The notes beneath the pieces are model-generated. The model made no database searches, was not told where the DNA came from, and was given only the letters and a program-made list of their open reading frames with translations. The translations under genes were made by a program, and so were the position numbers. From Marinobacter sp. C7 (GTDB lineage: Bacteria; Pseudomonadota; Gammaproteobacteria; Pseudomonadales; Oleiphilaceae), in NCBI RefSeq assembly GCF_022343555.1, contig NZ_JAKQZH010000001.1:248001-312000 (forward strand): a DNA stretch of 64,000 nucleotides, in the 5' to 3' direction. Positions 8,268 through 16,266 of this stretch are shown in pieces. Position 1 is the stretch's first letter; each line of letters opens with the position of its first letter.

Positions 8268-9871
8268 ATGGTTACGCAGTTTCGGCCGGCCTTCTTGGAT
8301 TCGAACAGAGCCCGGTCGGCCCGTTCGCACAGGACCTGGGAGGTCTCCTCCGACCCCAGAGAAGCGACGCCGCAACTGAAGGTCACGTTGAACTCCTGGT
8401 CGCCCGCGCGTTGCCGGAGATCCGAGAATCGTTCCCTGATCTCGTTGAGTACGTTGCGCGCATCGCTGGGACGCGTGTCCGGAAGAATAATGGCGAATTC
8501 CTCGCCGCCATAACGCCCGACATGGTCAGTCTTGCGCAGCCGCTGTTTGAGAAACATGGAGAGGCTGCGCAGAACCCGGTCTCCGATCGGGTGACCGAAG
8601 GTGTCGTTCACCTTTTTGAAGTAGTCGATGTCGATCATCGCAAAGGACAGCGGCTGGTCCTTCTGGCGCGCCTTGGCGATTTCCTGGTCCAGCAGGTGCA
8701 GGGTATGGGTGTGGTTGTACAGCCCCGTCAGACTGTCCCGGATCATCAGTGCCAGCAGCGAGCGGGCCCGCCGGCCCCGGTTGTGGATGGTGGCAATCAG
8801 GTGCTTGGGGTCGATGGGTTTGGTCAGGAAGTCATCTCCGCCCAGGCTCATGGCATGCAGCTGTTTGCTGACGTCTTCCTCCGCCGAGAGGTAGATGATG
8901 GGCACACTGTGGAAGCGGTCCTGCTGGCGGATGACCCGGGCGATCTCCATGCCGGTGCAGCCGGGCATGTACATGTCGAGGATAATGATTTCCGGGGAGA
9001 AATCATCCAGGGCATGAATGATCTGCATTGGGTCAGTAATGATGTGGGCGGTCATGCCGGCCCGCTTCAGGACCGTTTCCATGTACTTGGCCTGGGCCCG
9101 GGAGTCGTCCAGCACCAGGACCCGGTAGGGTTCGACCGTGTTGCCGTGGGTGTAGGTCTCGATCTTTTCGATCAACTGGCCGGGATCGACGGCCGGGTAG
9201 AAAAACTCTTCACCCCCGCAACGGGAGGCCCTCAGGCGGGTTTCAATGGAGCCGTCCTCGTCGCTCATGAAGATCACCGGGATGGGCGTCTCGTGGCGCT
9301 CCTGAAGGTGTTCAACGATACCGATGCCGGCGTTTTTGGCGCCACCGAAATTCACGTCCATCAGTATGGTTTCCGGTTTGCTCAGGGCGCATGCTTCCAG
9401 CAGGGCCTCGGCATCGGAGAAGGCAGAAGCCCGAAAGCCAAAGAATTCAAGCTGCCGGATCAGCCGGCGTGCCATTTCTTCATTGCCGAGCGCGATGTAG
9501 ATCGGGGTTCGCCGGTATTGCAGAGGCGCTTCGTTCTGATCCTTATCGGTGCGGCGCAGGGTGCTACGGCACAGCTGTTCCATGGCATCCTGGAGTTCCG
9601 GCCACAGCGCGTCATCCGGCTCACGGCCCTCAGGCCAGCGGTCCATCACGTCGAGGGCTTTCTGGCCGGCTTCTGCGTGGTTGGTCATCTCGAAGCGCTG
9701 GGCGTAACGAACCAGCTTGTCGGTGGCGTTGACGAGTTCGCCCCGCTGGCTGACGGCCAGGCTGCGGTCGGAATGGATTTTCTGCCAGGTGTCGAGAACA
9801 ACCCGCGCCTGTGTGGTTACGCGTCGGGCAAAGTGTTGTCTTAGTTTTTCCTTCTGGCTTTCGTCGTTCAT
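8255..9871 (-). CDS. REC-REC-GGDEF response regulator, diguanylate cyclase
   Basis: A PleD-like enzyme expected to make cyclic di-GMP from two GTP. It has 538 residues: an N-terminal helical segment of about 120 residues (possibly a decayed phosphotransfer domain), a first receiver domain, a second receiver domain, and a GGDEF domain. The first receiver has lost the acidic pair and the conserved Lys (LGNEEM at its start) although a central Asp remains. The second has VLVLDDS, IIILDMYMPG and LTKPID and should be phosphorylated. The active site is GGEEF at about 455-459, preceded by RKTD, an inhibitory I-site, five residues upstream. Start: GGAGTAAC precedes the ATG. It is divergent from the LapD-like gene. 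Confidence 0.9.
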   Translation of the reverse strand: MNDESQKEKLRQHFARRVTTQARVVLDTWQKIHSDRSLAVSQRGELVNATDKLVRYAQRFEMTNHAEAGQKALDVMDRWPEGREPDDALWPELQDAMEQLCRSTLRRTDKDQNEAPLQYRRTPIYIALGNEEMARRLIRQLEFFGFRASAFSDAEALLEACALSKPETILMDVNFGGAKNAGIGIVEHLQERHETPIPVIFMSDEDGSIETRLRASRCGGEEFFYPAVDPGQLIEKIETYTHGNTVEPYRVLVLDDSRAQAKYMETVLKRAGMTAHIITDPMQIIHALDDFSPEIIILDMYMPGCTGMEIARVIRQQDRFHSVPIIYLSAEEDVSKQLHAMSLGGDDFLTKPIDPKHLIATIHNRGRRARSLLALMIRDSLTGLYNHTHTLHLLDQEIAKARQKDQPLSFAMIDIDYFKKVNDTFGHPIGDRVLRSLSMFLKQRLRKTDHVGRYGGEEFAIILPDTRPSDARNVLNEIRERFSDLRQRAGDQEFNVTFSCGVASLGSEETSQVLCERADRALFESKKAGRNCVTMAPD

Positions 9872-10066
9872 GTTACTCCGGCCCGTCCCTTCACATGATG
9901 TTCGCCCGCCCGGTGGGGACGAATTTTTTAACCTTGGTGCTGTTACAGAGTCTATAGTGTTTAAAGTGGTCGGCGTAGGTGGCGCAATGTAAATGTTTGT
10001 CAACTCTGGGGTGCAGGTCACAGTTGATGAGTCGGCTGGTGCCCAGCCCTGCCGGAGCATTTTCCT

Positions 10067-12070
10067 ATGGCATGGATGCAGAATCCGCAGTCGGGGCGGG
10101 GCCGGGCGGGGATGATTAGCCTCCGTACCCTGTTGCTTGTATTCACCGGCGGTCTTCTGGTTGTTGTGCTTGTGGCCAGCTTCATAACCAGCTTCAGCCA
10201 TTTCCGCGGCTATGTTTCGGAACAGCTGACCGGGCATGCCCGGGATGGCGCGACAGCCATCGGACTGTCCCTTTCCAATGCCATTGACGGAAGTGATCCG
10301 GTCGCCTCTGCCTCCCTCATTGACTCAGTCTTTGACAGTGGCAGGTACCTTCGGGTGATCTACCTGAATCATGAGGGAGAGGTGATTGCCGGCCGCCGGA
10401 AGTCGCTGGATCAGATCGGTGTGCCTTGGTGGTTCCGTTCAGTGGCGGATTTGCCGCTCCCGGTCGCCGAGGCCGAGGTGGTGCGCGGCTGGCGGAGGCT
10501 CGGGACGGTCCAGGTGGTGAGTGATCCGGGCCGGGCGTACCGGGATCTCTGGCGCATCACCAGCGGGCTTGTTGTGGCCGTCCTGTTAATCGGAGCGGTA
10601 GGTCTGTTTGTCCTTTTCCTACTGCTCAATCGGGCGTTGCGCCCGCTGACCGCACTGGAAGAACAGGCGCGAGCGCTCGGCAACCGGGAATTCCGGCGCC
10701 ATGTCACGATCCGTTCGACCCGCGAGCTGAATCAGGTCACCGAGGCCATGAACCAGATGGCCGATGACCTGGGCCACCTTTTTGAAGGGCAGGCGAAACT
10801 GATCCAGCATCTGCGCCGACTGAGCAATGAAGATCCGGTCACCGGGCTGGCCAGTCGCAGTGCCTTTGATCAGCGCCTCAAGGTCGAGGTGGAATCGGAA
10901 GAGAAGTCAGCGCCGGGGATGCTGATTCTCATCCAGTTGTGGGATTTCGGCAGCTTCAACCAGACCTTTGGCCGGGAGGAAGGGGACCGCCTTGTGGTCC
11001 GGATTGCCGGCGAGATCGGCCGCTTCATGGCCGGCCATGCCGGCAGCTTCGCCGGCCGCCGCACCGGAGCGGATTTTGCCATATACCTGCCGGGTGCGAT
11101 GCCGGCCGACGCAAGCGTCTGGTGTCGGGACCTCATTGCGGATCTGGACGGCGTCTACGCCGGCCTGGCCGGCTCCAGAACGGTGGCGGTACACGCCGGG
11201 CTCGCCAGGGCGGGGGCGGGGAGAAGTGCCCGCGAGCTGATGTCCGCGGCGGACGAAGCCCTCAGAAAGGCCCAGGCCCTCGGCGATAGCGGCTATCAGT
11301 TGGCCAATGGCGAACCGGAGTATCATCACAACCTGGAGACCTGGCGGGTCATCCTCACCGAGGCGATACGCAATGAGCGGTTTTCATTGTGGCTGCAGCC
11401 GATGATCAGTGAACGCTCGGAGGCGCCGCTCTACTACCAGGTGTTCTCCAGGCTGGATACCCCGGAAGGCGAGCTCAAGGCCAGTGTGTTTGTGCCCATG
11501 GCAGAACGGTTCGGACTTGTCGAGCAGATTGACCGGTTGCTGATGCAGCGGGTGCTGGAGCGACTGGCCGCCGAGCCCGGCCAGCAGTTGGCCGTTTCCC
11601 TGGCAGGCGCCTCCGTGGCCAGCGAGGCGTTCCGGCAGGACCTGTTGGCCCGGCTTGAGCAGGCGGGTGACCGCGCGCACCACCTCTGGATCGGAATTTC
11701 CGAGCAGACGATCCATCATCACCGCACGGCAGTGGGCCTGCTGGTAAGAGCCCTGGGGCGAATCAACGTGCCGGTGCTGGTGGACCGTTTCGGGGTGGGG
11801 GGCGTACCCTTCAGCTACCTCAGGAATCTGAGATTTCAGGCGTTGCGTATCGATAACAGCTTCATCCACGATATCGACAGTCACGAGGAGAACCGTTTCT
11901 ACCTGGAGTCGGTGTTGGGTATAGCCCATCGGCGGGGGGTCAGGGTTTTCGCGACCGGCGTGGAAACGGCAGCGGAGTATTCGGTACTCTGCAAGCTGGG
12001 TATCGATGGCGCCATGGGGTACCATTTGGGGCGTCCATTCGCTGCTGACCAACAACCGCAAGGGGATTAG
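10067..12070 (+). CDS. LapD-like c-di-GMP receptor with degenerate GGDEF and EAL domains
   Basis: A 667-residue inner-membrane protein: a transmembrane helix near 20-45, a periplasmic LapD/MoxY-type domain of about 120 residues, a second helix near 165-190, HAMP, GGDEF, EAL. The periplasmic segment GWRRLGTVQVVSDPGRAYRDLW closely resembles LapD. The cyclase motif is TGADF instead of GGDEF. The EAL signature reads QVF, and the DDFG motif is DRFG, so neither enzyme activity is expected. In Pseudomonas fluorescens, LapD binds c-di-GMP and sequesters the protease LapG to retain adhesins. CGGAG lies 9 bases before the first ATG; an ATG at 10112 is an alternative start. Neither lapG nor an adhesin lies in this window. 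Confidence 0.85.
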   Translation: MAWMQNPQSGRGRAGMISLRTLLLVFTGGLLVVVLVASFITSFSHFRGYVSEQLTGHARDGATAIGLSLSNAIDGSDPVASASLIDSVFDSGRYLRVIYLNHEGEVIAGRRKSLDQIGVPWWFRSVADLPLPVAEAEVVRGWRRLGTVQVVSDPGRAYRDLWRITSGLVVAVLLIGAVGLFVLFLLLNRALRPLTALEEQARALGNREFRRHVTIRSTRELNQVTEAMNQMADDLGHLFEGQAKLIQHLRRLSNEDPVTGLASRSAFDQRLKVEVESEEKSAPGMLILIQLWDFGSFNQTFGREEGDRLVVRIAGEIGRFMAGHAGSFAGRRTGADFAIYLPGAMPADASVWCRDLIADLDGVYAGLAGSRTVAVHAGLARAGAGRSARELMSAADEALRKAQALGDSGYQLANGEPEYHHNLETWRVILTEAIRNERFSLWLQPMISERSEAPLYYQVFSRLDTPEGELKASVFVPMAERFGLVEQIDRLLMQRVLERLAAEPGQQLAVSLAGASVASEAFRQDLLARLEQAGDRAHHLWIGISEQTIHHHRTAVGLLVRALGRINVPVLVDRFGVGGVPFSYLRNLRFQALRIDNSFIHDIDSHEENRFYLESVLGIAHRRGVRVFATGVETAAEYSVLCKLGIDGAMGYHLGRPFAADQQPQGD

Positions 12071-12077
12071 GAGTCTT

Positions 12078-13130
12078 ATGCCAGGCAAATTCAGACAGTT
12101 CTTCAGGGATCGGAAAGAGGACGTTCAGGATTACGCCGGGGGCAGCGGCGTAATCGGCCGGTTTGTCATCGCGGTGCTGGTGGTGTACCTGTTAGCGGCC
12201 ATTGTCATCGGTATCTACTGGAGTGGCGAGCCTGACACCTTCTCCGTGCGCGAAAATACCCGTTCGGTCGCCAACACCATGGAGCGGGAACCGGTCACCG
12301 GTTTTGCCACCACAACTACCATGATCCGGATCGCTGAAACCTTGCTGGACAAGCCCGGCGGCTATATCTCCAATGACATCTTCCCGCCCGGGTTATGGCT
12401 GGATAACATCGCCAACTGGGAATACGGTGTGCTGGTTCAGCTCCGGGACCTGTCGCGGGCCATGCGCCGGGACATAGCCCGCTCCCAGAGCCAGTCTGCC
12501 GAGGATCCTGATCTGGTGGTGGCCGAGCCCCAGTTCCATTTCGACAGCCAGAGCTGGGCGATCCCGTCCACCGAATCCGAGTACCGTCGTGGCATCTCGG
12601 CCCTCAAGCGGTACCTGAACCGCCTGTCGGCCCCGGAGCAGGCGGATGCCCAGTTCTTTGCCCGCGCCGACAACCTGAACAGCTGGCTGGCGGATCTGGA
12701 AACCCGGCTGGGCAGCCTTTCCCGCAACCTGGGAGAGAGCGTCGGCAAGGCCTCGGTCTCCGACGCCGTTGCCAATGTGAATGAGGATAACCCGCTGGCG
12801 GAAGAGACGGGCGGCGTTGAAGTGCAGACTCCCTGGACCAGAATCGACGATGTGTTCTATGAGGCTCGCGGAAGCGCCTGGGCATTACTGCACATCTTTC
12901 GTGCCATTGAGGTGGATTTCCGCAAGGTATTGCAGGACAAGAACGCCATGGCCAGCGTGAAGCAGATCATTATCGAGCTGGAAGGTACCCAGGGGCAGAT
13001 GTGGAGCCCGGTGATCCTGAACGGCAGTGGTTTCGGCGTATTGGCCAACCATTCCCTGACCATGGCGGCCTACCTGTCCCGCGCCAACGCGGCGATCAGT
13101 GATATGCGGGATCTGTTGTCGCGGGGCTGA
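12078..13130 (+). CDS. DUF2333 family inner-membrane protein
   Basis: A 350-residue protein with an N-terminal cytoplasmic stretch, one membrane helix (RFVIAVLVVYLLAAIVIGIYW, about residues 30-50) and a large helical, presumably periplasmic, region. Conserved-looking features are YISNDIFPPGLWLDNI and WEYGVLVQLRDL in the first half, and DDVFYEARGSAWALLHI in the second. The family is widespread in gammaproteobacteria and has no established function that I know of. The start ATG follows TAGGAG, 7 bases after the stop of the LapD-like gene, so the pair is probably cotranscribed. Confidence 0.85.
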   Translation: MPGKFRQFFRDRKEDVQDYAGGSGVIGRFVIAVLVVYLLAAIVIGIYWSGEPDTFSVRENTRSVANTMEREPVTGFATTTTMIRIAETLLDKPGGYISNDIFPPGLWLDNIANWEYGVLVQLRDLSRAMRRDIARSQSQSAEDPDLVVAEPQFHFDSQSWAIPSTESEYRRGISALKRYLNRLSAPEQADAQFFARADNLNSWLADLETRLGSLSRNLGESVGKASVSDAVANVNEDNPLAEETGGVEVQTPWTRIDDVFYEARGSAWALLHIFRAIEVDFRKVLQDKNAMASVKQIIIELEGTQGQMWSPVILNGSGFGVLANHSLTMAAYLSRANAAISDMRDLLSRG

Positions 13131-13151
13131 GCCGGTCCCGTTTCCAGGCAT

Positions 13152-13183
13152 AAAAAAACCGGGTCCGAGGACCCGGTTTTTTT
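13152..13183. terminator. Bidirectional rho-independent terminator
   Basis: A perfect stem of CCGGGTCC and GGACCCGG with a 3-base loop is flanked by seven A on the left and seven T on the right. It therefore works on both strands, ending the DUF2333 transcript (plus) and the ppa transcript (minus). Confidence 0.95.
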
Positions 13184-13203
13184 GCATCTGAAGTGTCTTC
13201 CGG

Positions 13204-13731
13204 TCAGCCCTTGTAGGCGTTGATGGAATCTTCGATGGCTTTTTTGGCGGCTGCGGCATTGTCCCAGCCCTGCACCTTGACCCACTTGCCCGGCTCGAGA
13301 GTCTTGTAGTTCTCGAAGAAGTGCTTGATCTGGTCGCGGAGCAGTTCAGGCAGATCGTCGATTTCCTTCACATCGTGATAGGAGGTGGTCAGCTTGTCGT
13401 GCGGAACGGCAACCAGCTTGGCATCACCGCCAGCTTCGTCTTCCATGTTCAGAACGCCAACCGGACGGGCACGGATGACAGAGCCCGCCTGCACCGGGTA
13501 CGGAGTGACCACCAGTACATCCAGGGGGTCGCCGTCGTCGGCCAGGGTGTGGGGGATGAAGCCGTAGTTGGCCGGGTAGAACATGGGGGTGGCCATGAAA
13601 CGGTCGACCAGCAGGGCGCCCATGTCTTTGTCCAGTTCGTACTTGACCGGGGAGCTGTTGGCCGGAATCTCGATGGCAACGTAGATGTCTTCAGGCGGGT
13701 TCTTGCCTGCGGGGATGTTGTCGAATTGCAT
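13204..13731 (-). CDS. ppa: Inorganic pyrophosphatase, family I
   Basis: Hydrolyses pyrophosphate to two phosphates, pulling biosynthetic reactions forward. The 175-residue length matches soluble bacterial family I enzymes. The active-site signature [11 protein letters not shown] is present, with [16 protein letters not shown] and NYGFIPHTL upstream. The C-terminal [19 protein letters not shown] is also typical. The gene is monocistronic, with its own terminator downstream. Confidence 0.98.
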   Translation of the reverse strand: MQFDNIPAGKNPPEDIYVAIEIPANSSPVKYELDKDMGALLVDRFMATPMFYPANYGFIPHTLADDGDPLDVLVVTPYPVQAGSVIRARPVGVLNMEDEAGGDAKLVAVPHDKLTTSYHDVKEIDDLPELLRDQIKHFFENYKTLEPGKWVKVQGWDNAAAAKKAIEDSINAYKG

Positions 13732-13848
13732 GTGCGATCCTTCCTGATACGTTGAGGTACGTTTAACTGCGGCTAAAAAGTGGGCGCAATTATACGGGAG
13801 TCTCTTGCAGTTCGAAACTAAACCTTGGTCGTTGGCTTGGGTGCATGC

Positions 13849-13955
13849 GGCTATCTGGCAGGATCTTCCGAAAAACGCCCGTTAATACGTCCCTGTAGGG
13901 CTCGGTCGCGCCATCCCTGGCGCTCCACGTTTTCGGAAGATCCTGCCAGATAGCC
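13849..13955. repeat. Intergenic long inverted repeat, copy 1
   Basis: Arms 13849-13877 and 13928-13955 are reverse complements over about 28 bases with a single extra A in the left arm. The loop of about 50 bases contains ACGTCCCTGT and GCGCCATCCCTGGCGC. Related loop sequence occurs inverted in the neighbouring copy at 14042-14155. The copy lies between ppa and an acyl-CoA dehydrogenase gene and encodes nothing convincing, although spurious reading frames run through it. Confidence 0.8.
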
Positions 13956-14041
13956 GCCCAAACTCGCGAGATATACCGTGAGAAAACAGTTGGGCCCAAG
14001 TGTTTTGATCCGATGGGAGTAAGATATCTGCCGTGTTCGGC

Positions 14042-14155
14042 GGGGCATGTTGGGGGCCTTTCCCAAAACTGTGCGGAGCCATGGATGGCGGAGCCCAAGC
14101 GTCACAGGGACGTGCCGCAAGGAGCGTGTTTTGGGAAAGGCCCCCAACATGCCCC
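14042..14155. repeat. Intergenic long inverted repeat, copy 2 (perfect arms)
   Basis: Arms 14042-14069 and 14128-14155 are perfect 28-base reverse complements around a 58-base loop. Read on the minus strand, the loop contains ACGTCCCTGT followed by GGGCTCCGCCATCCATGGC, which aligns with the loop of copy 1. The plus-strand motif GCCGCAAGGAGCGTGTTT at 14114-14131 recurs exactly, inverted, in the hairpin at 17813-17862. No transposase is nearby. It may also act as a terminator for the acyl-CoA dehydrogenase gene on the minus strand. Confidence 0.85.
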
Positions 14156-14173
14156 TTGCACACAATTTGAAGG

Positions 14174-15334
14174 CTACAACTTGATCTGCTTGGCAATCAG
14201 TTCCTTCATGATCTCCGTAGTGCCGCCGCCGATGGACAGGATCTTTGCATCCCGGTAGAGGCGCTCCACCACCGACTCCCGCATGTAACCCATGCCACCG
14301 AACAGCTGCACCGCCTCCCGGGTGACTTTCTCGCAGACGTCTACCGAGAAATTTTTGGCCATGGCCACCTGCTTGATCGGGTTCTTGCCCGCCTGCATCA
14401 GTGCGGCGCAGCGGTAGGTGTATTCCCGTGCGATGTCGATCTGGGTGGCCATATCCACCAGCTTGTGGCGGGTGACCTGGAAGCCGGCGATGCTGCGGCC
14501 GAAGGCCTGGCGCTGTTTGGTGTAGTCCAGGGCGGCTTCGTAGGCGAGCTGGGCAGTCATGTAGGCCATGATGGAGAGGCTCAGGCGTTCCGCCAGAAAG
14601 TTGCTCATGATAGCAATGAAGCCGGCGTTTTCGGCGCCGATCAGGCGGTCGGCCGGTACCCGGCAGTCTTCGAAGAACAGTTCGGCGGTGTCGCTGGCCC
14701 ACCAGCCCATCTTGCGGAGCTTCCTGCCGGTTGAAAAGCCGGGCATGTCACGGTCGATGAGCAGCAGGCTGATGCCGCCGTGGCCTTCGCCGCCGGTGCG
14801 GACCGCGACGGTGTAGTGGTCGGCGCGCAGGCCACTGGTGATGAAGGTCTTGCTGCCGTTGACGATGTAGTGGTCCCCATCCCGTATGGCACGAGTCCTG
14901 AGGTTTGCCACGTCGGAGCCGCCACCGGGTTCGGTGATCGCCAGGGCGGAGATCTTATCGCCCCGGAGGACGGGGGGGACGATCTGTTCGCGGATTTCCT
15001 GTCGGGCCCATTTCGCCACCGGCGGCAGACCGATGTCCAGTGAGCCCAGGCCCGCGACCAGTCCGCCGGACGTCGATCGCATGAGTTCTTCGGAGACGGC
15101 CACTTTCAGGAAGATATCACCTTCGCCAGTGCCGCCCAGGGTTTCCGGAAATCCGATGCCGAGCAACCCGGCGTCACCGGCTTTTTTATAGAGTTCCCGG
15201 GGAAATTCGCCGGCTTCTTCCCAGTCGTCGATGTTCGGCAGTACGTGGGTTTCGATGAATTTCCGGGCACTAAGGCGCGCCTGTTCGTGAATGTCGTTGA
15301 AGTAATCGGACACGGTCTGGCTCCCTGTGGACAA
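14174..15334 (-). CDS. Acyl-CoA dehydrogenase family protein
   Basis: FAD flavoenzyme expected to oxidise an acyl-CoA at the alpha-beta bond. The 386-residue length and three-domain layout are typical. Motifs are LAITEPGGGSDVANL, the helix AYEAALDYTKQRQAFGRSI, and ERLYRDAKILSIGGGTTEIM near the end. The usual MCAD-type catalytic Glu (in YEGT) is replaced by Gly at about residue 370. Glu249, in LAERLSL, lies where isovaleryl-CoA and long-chain enzymes carry their base, so the protein probably belongs to that subgroup. The substrate is unknown. The gene is alone, with a palindromic operator-like site upstream. Confidence 0.9.
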   Translation of the reverse strand: MSTGSQTVSDYFNDIHEQARLSARKFIETHVLPNIDDWEEAGEFPRELYKKAGDAGLLGIGFPETLGGTGEGDIFLKVAVSEELMRSTSGGLVAGLGSLDIGLPPVAKWARQEIREQIVPPVLRGDKISALAITEPGGGSDVANLRTRAIRDGDHYIVNGSKTFITSGLRADHYTVAVRTGGEGHGGISLLLIDRDMPGFSTGRKLRKMGWWASDTAELFFEDCRVPADRLIGAENAGFIAIMSNFLAERLSLSIMAYMTAQLAYEAALDYTKQRQAFGRSIAGFQVTRHKLVDMATQIDIAREYTYRCAALMQAGKNPIKQVAMAKNFSVDVCEKVTREAVQLFGGMGYMRESVVERLYRDAKILSIGGGTTEIMKELIAKQIKL

Positions 15335-15368
15335 TCGTGAATGGAAGCAGTGTCACTCAAAAACGGAT

Positions 15369-15386
15369 ACCAAGCAAGCGCTTGGT
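15369..15386. promoter_or_regulatory. Palindromic operator upstream of the acyl-CoA dehydrogenase
   Basis: ACCAAGC and GCTTGGT form perfect 7-base arms separated by 4 bases, 35 bases upstream of the dehydrogenase start. This resembles the operators of TetR-family regulators that control fatty-acid or branched-chain acyl-CoA oxidation in proteobacteria. No such regulator gene is in the window. Confidence 0.5.
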
Positions 15387-15402
15387 TTGTAATTGGGGCA
15401 AA

Positions 15403-15432
15403 CAAAAAGGGCTGGCCTCAAAAGCCAGCCCC
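15403..15432 (-). terminator. Rho-independent terminator of rpiA
   Basis: On the minus strand, GGGCTGG pairs with CCAGCCC around a short loop, followed by a T-rich run (CTTTTTG). It lies 17 bases after the rpiA stop codon. Confidence 0.85.
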
Positions 15433-15448
15433 AAGGAGGAATCTCCGG

Positions 15449-16129
15449 TCAGGCGCCCTTGCGGGGAATGCTCTTGACGCCTTCGCTGGTGCCCAGCAGC
15501 AACAGGTCCGCAGGCCGGCGGGCGAACAGGCCGTTGGTGACTACGCCAACGATGTTGTTGAGCTGCTCTTCCACGTGTATGGGGCGGGAAATGTCCATGT
15601 TGTGGACATCAATAATGATGTTGCCGTTGTCGGTGACCACGCCTTCTCGGTATACCGGATCGCCGCCGAGTTTGACGATTTCGCGACCGACGTGGCTGCG
15701 CGCCATGGGGATGACTTCCACGGGCAGGGGAAATTTGCCGAGTACGCCGACCATTTTGGACTCGTCGGCGATGCAGATGAAGGTCTTGGCTACTGCGGCG
15801 ACGATCTTTTCCCGGGTCAGTGCGGCGCCGCCACCCTTGATCAGTTCCAGGCGTTCGTTGGTTTCATCGGCACCATCCACATAGAACTCGAGTTCCCCGG
15901 CACTGTTAAGGTCATAGACCGGGATGCCATGGCTTTTCAGGCGCTCGGCCGTGGCCTCCGAGCTGGCGACGGCGCCGTCAAACTCGTTCTTCAGTTCGGC
16001 CAGCATGTCGATGAAGAAGTTGGCGGTGCTGCCGGTGCCCACGCCGACGATGCTGTCGCTCTCGAGTCGGGGGGCGATGTAGTCCACGGCGGCTTTGGCC
16101 ACGGCCTTCTTGAGTTCGTCCTGGGTCAT
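15449..16129 (-). CDS. rpiA: Ribose-5-phosphate isomerase A
   Basis: Interconverts ribose 5-phosphate and ribulose 5-phosphate in the pentose phosphate pathway. About 226 residues. Motifs are [15 protein letters not shown] (phosphate binding), [20 protein letters not shown] with catalytic-site acidic residues, and [15 protein letters not shown] with the catalytic Lys region. I use the ATG of MTQDELKK because GGAGCC lies 5 bases upstream; a TTG start 18 bases earlier is weaker. It is divergent from ilvA, the order seen in many pseudomonads. Confidence 0.97.
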   Translation of the reverse strand: MTQDELKKAVAKAAVDYIAPRLESDSIVGVGTGSTANFFIDMLAELKNEFDGAVASSEATAERLKSHGIPVYDLNSAGELEFYVDGADETNERLELIKGGGAALTREKIVAAVAKTFICIADESKMVGVLGKFPLPVEVIPMARSHVGREIVKLGGDPVYREGVVTDNGNIIIDVHNMDISRPIHVEEQLNNIVGVVTNGLFARRPADLLLLGTSEGVKSIPRKGA

Positions 16130-16266
16130 GTCGGGCTCCGTCTGCAATTCCGGATGAAATTTAAGGCCATTATAGCGGCCTGTGAGGTCTGCTTATAGAC
16201 GGCTGCCGTGCAAACTTTCTACACTGTCGGTTTTTCCCGCACACTCACCAAGCAACCGGAACCACT

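Noticed and set aside
9872..10237. N-terminal extension of the diguanylate cyclase frame
   Set aside because: The first 120 codons are Pro/Arg/Thr-rich and unrelated to the family, while GGAGTAAC precedes the ATG at 9871.
13849..14155. Considered as ends of a transposon or a CRISPR array
   Set aside because: There is no transposase, the repeats are inverted and not direct with regular spacers, and no target duplications were seen.
13851..14702. A 283-residue frame over the acyl-CoA dehydrogenase and the intergenic repeats
   Set aside because: It is an alternative frame of the dehydrogenase gene that runs on through the inverted repeats, with no recognisable protein features.
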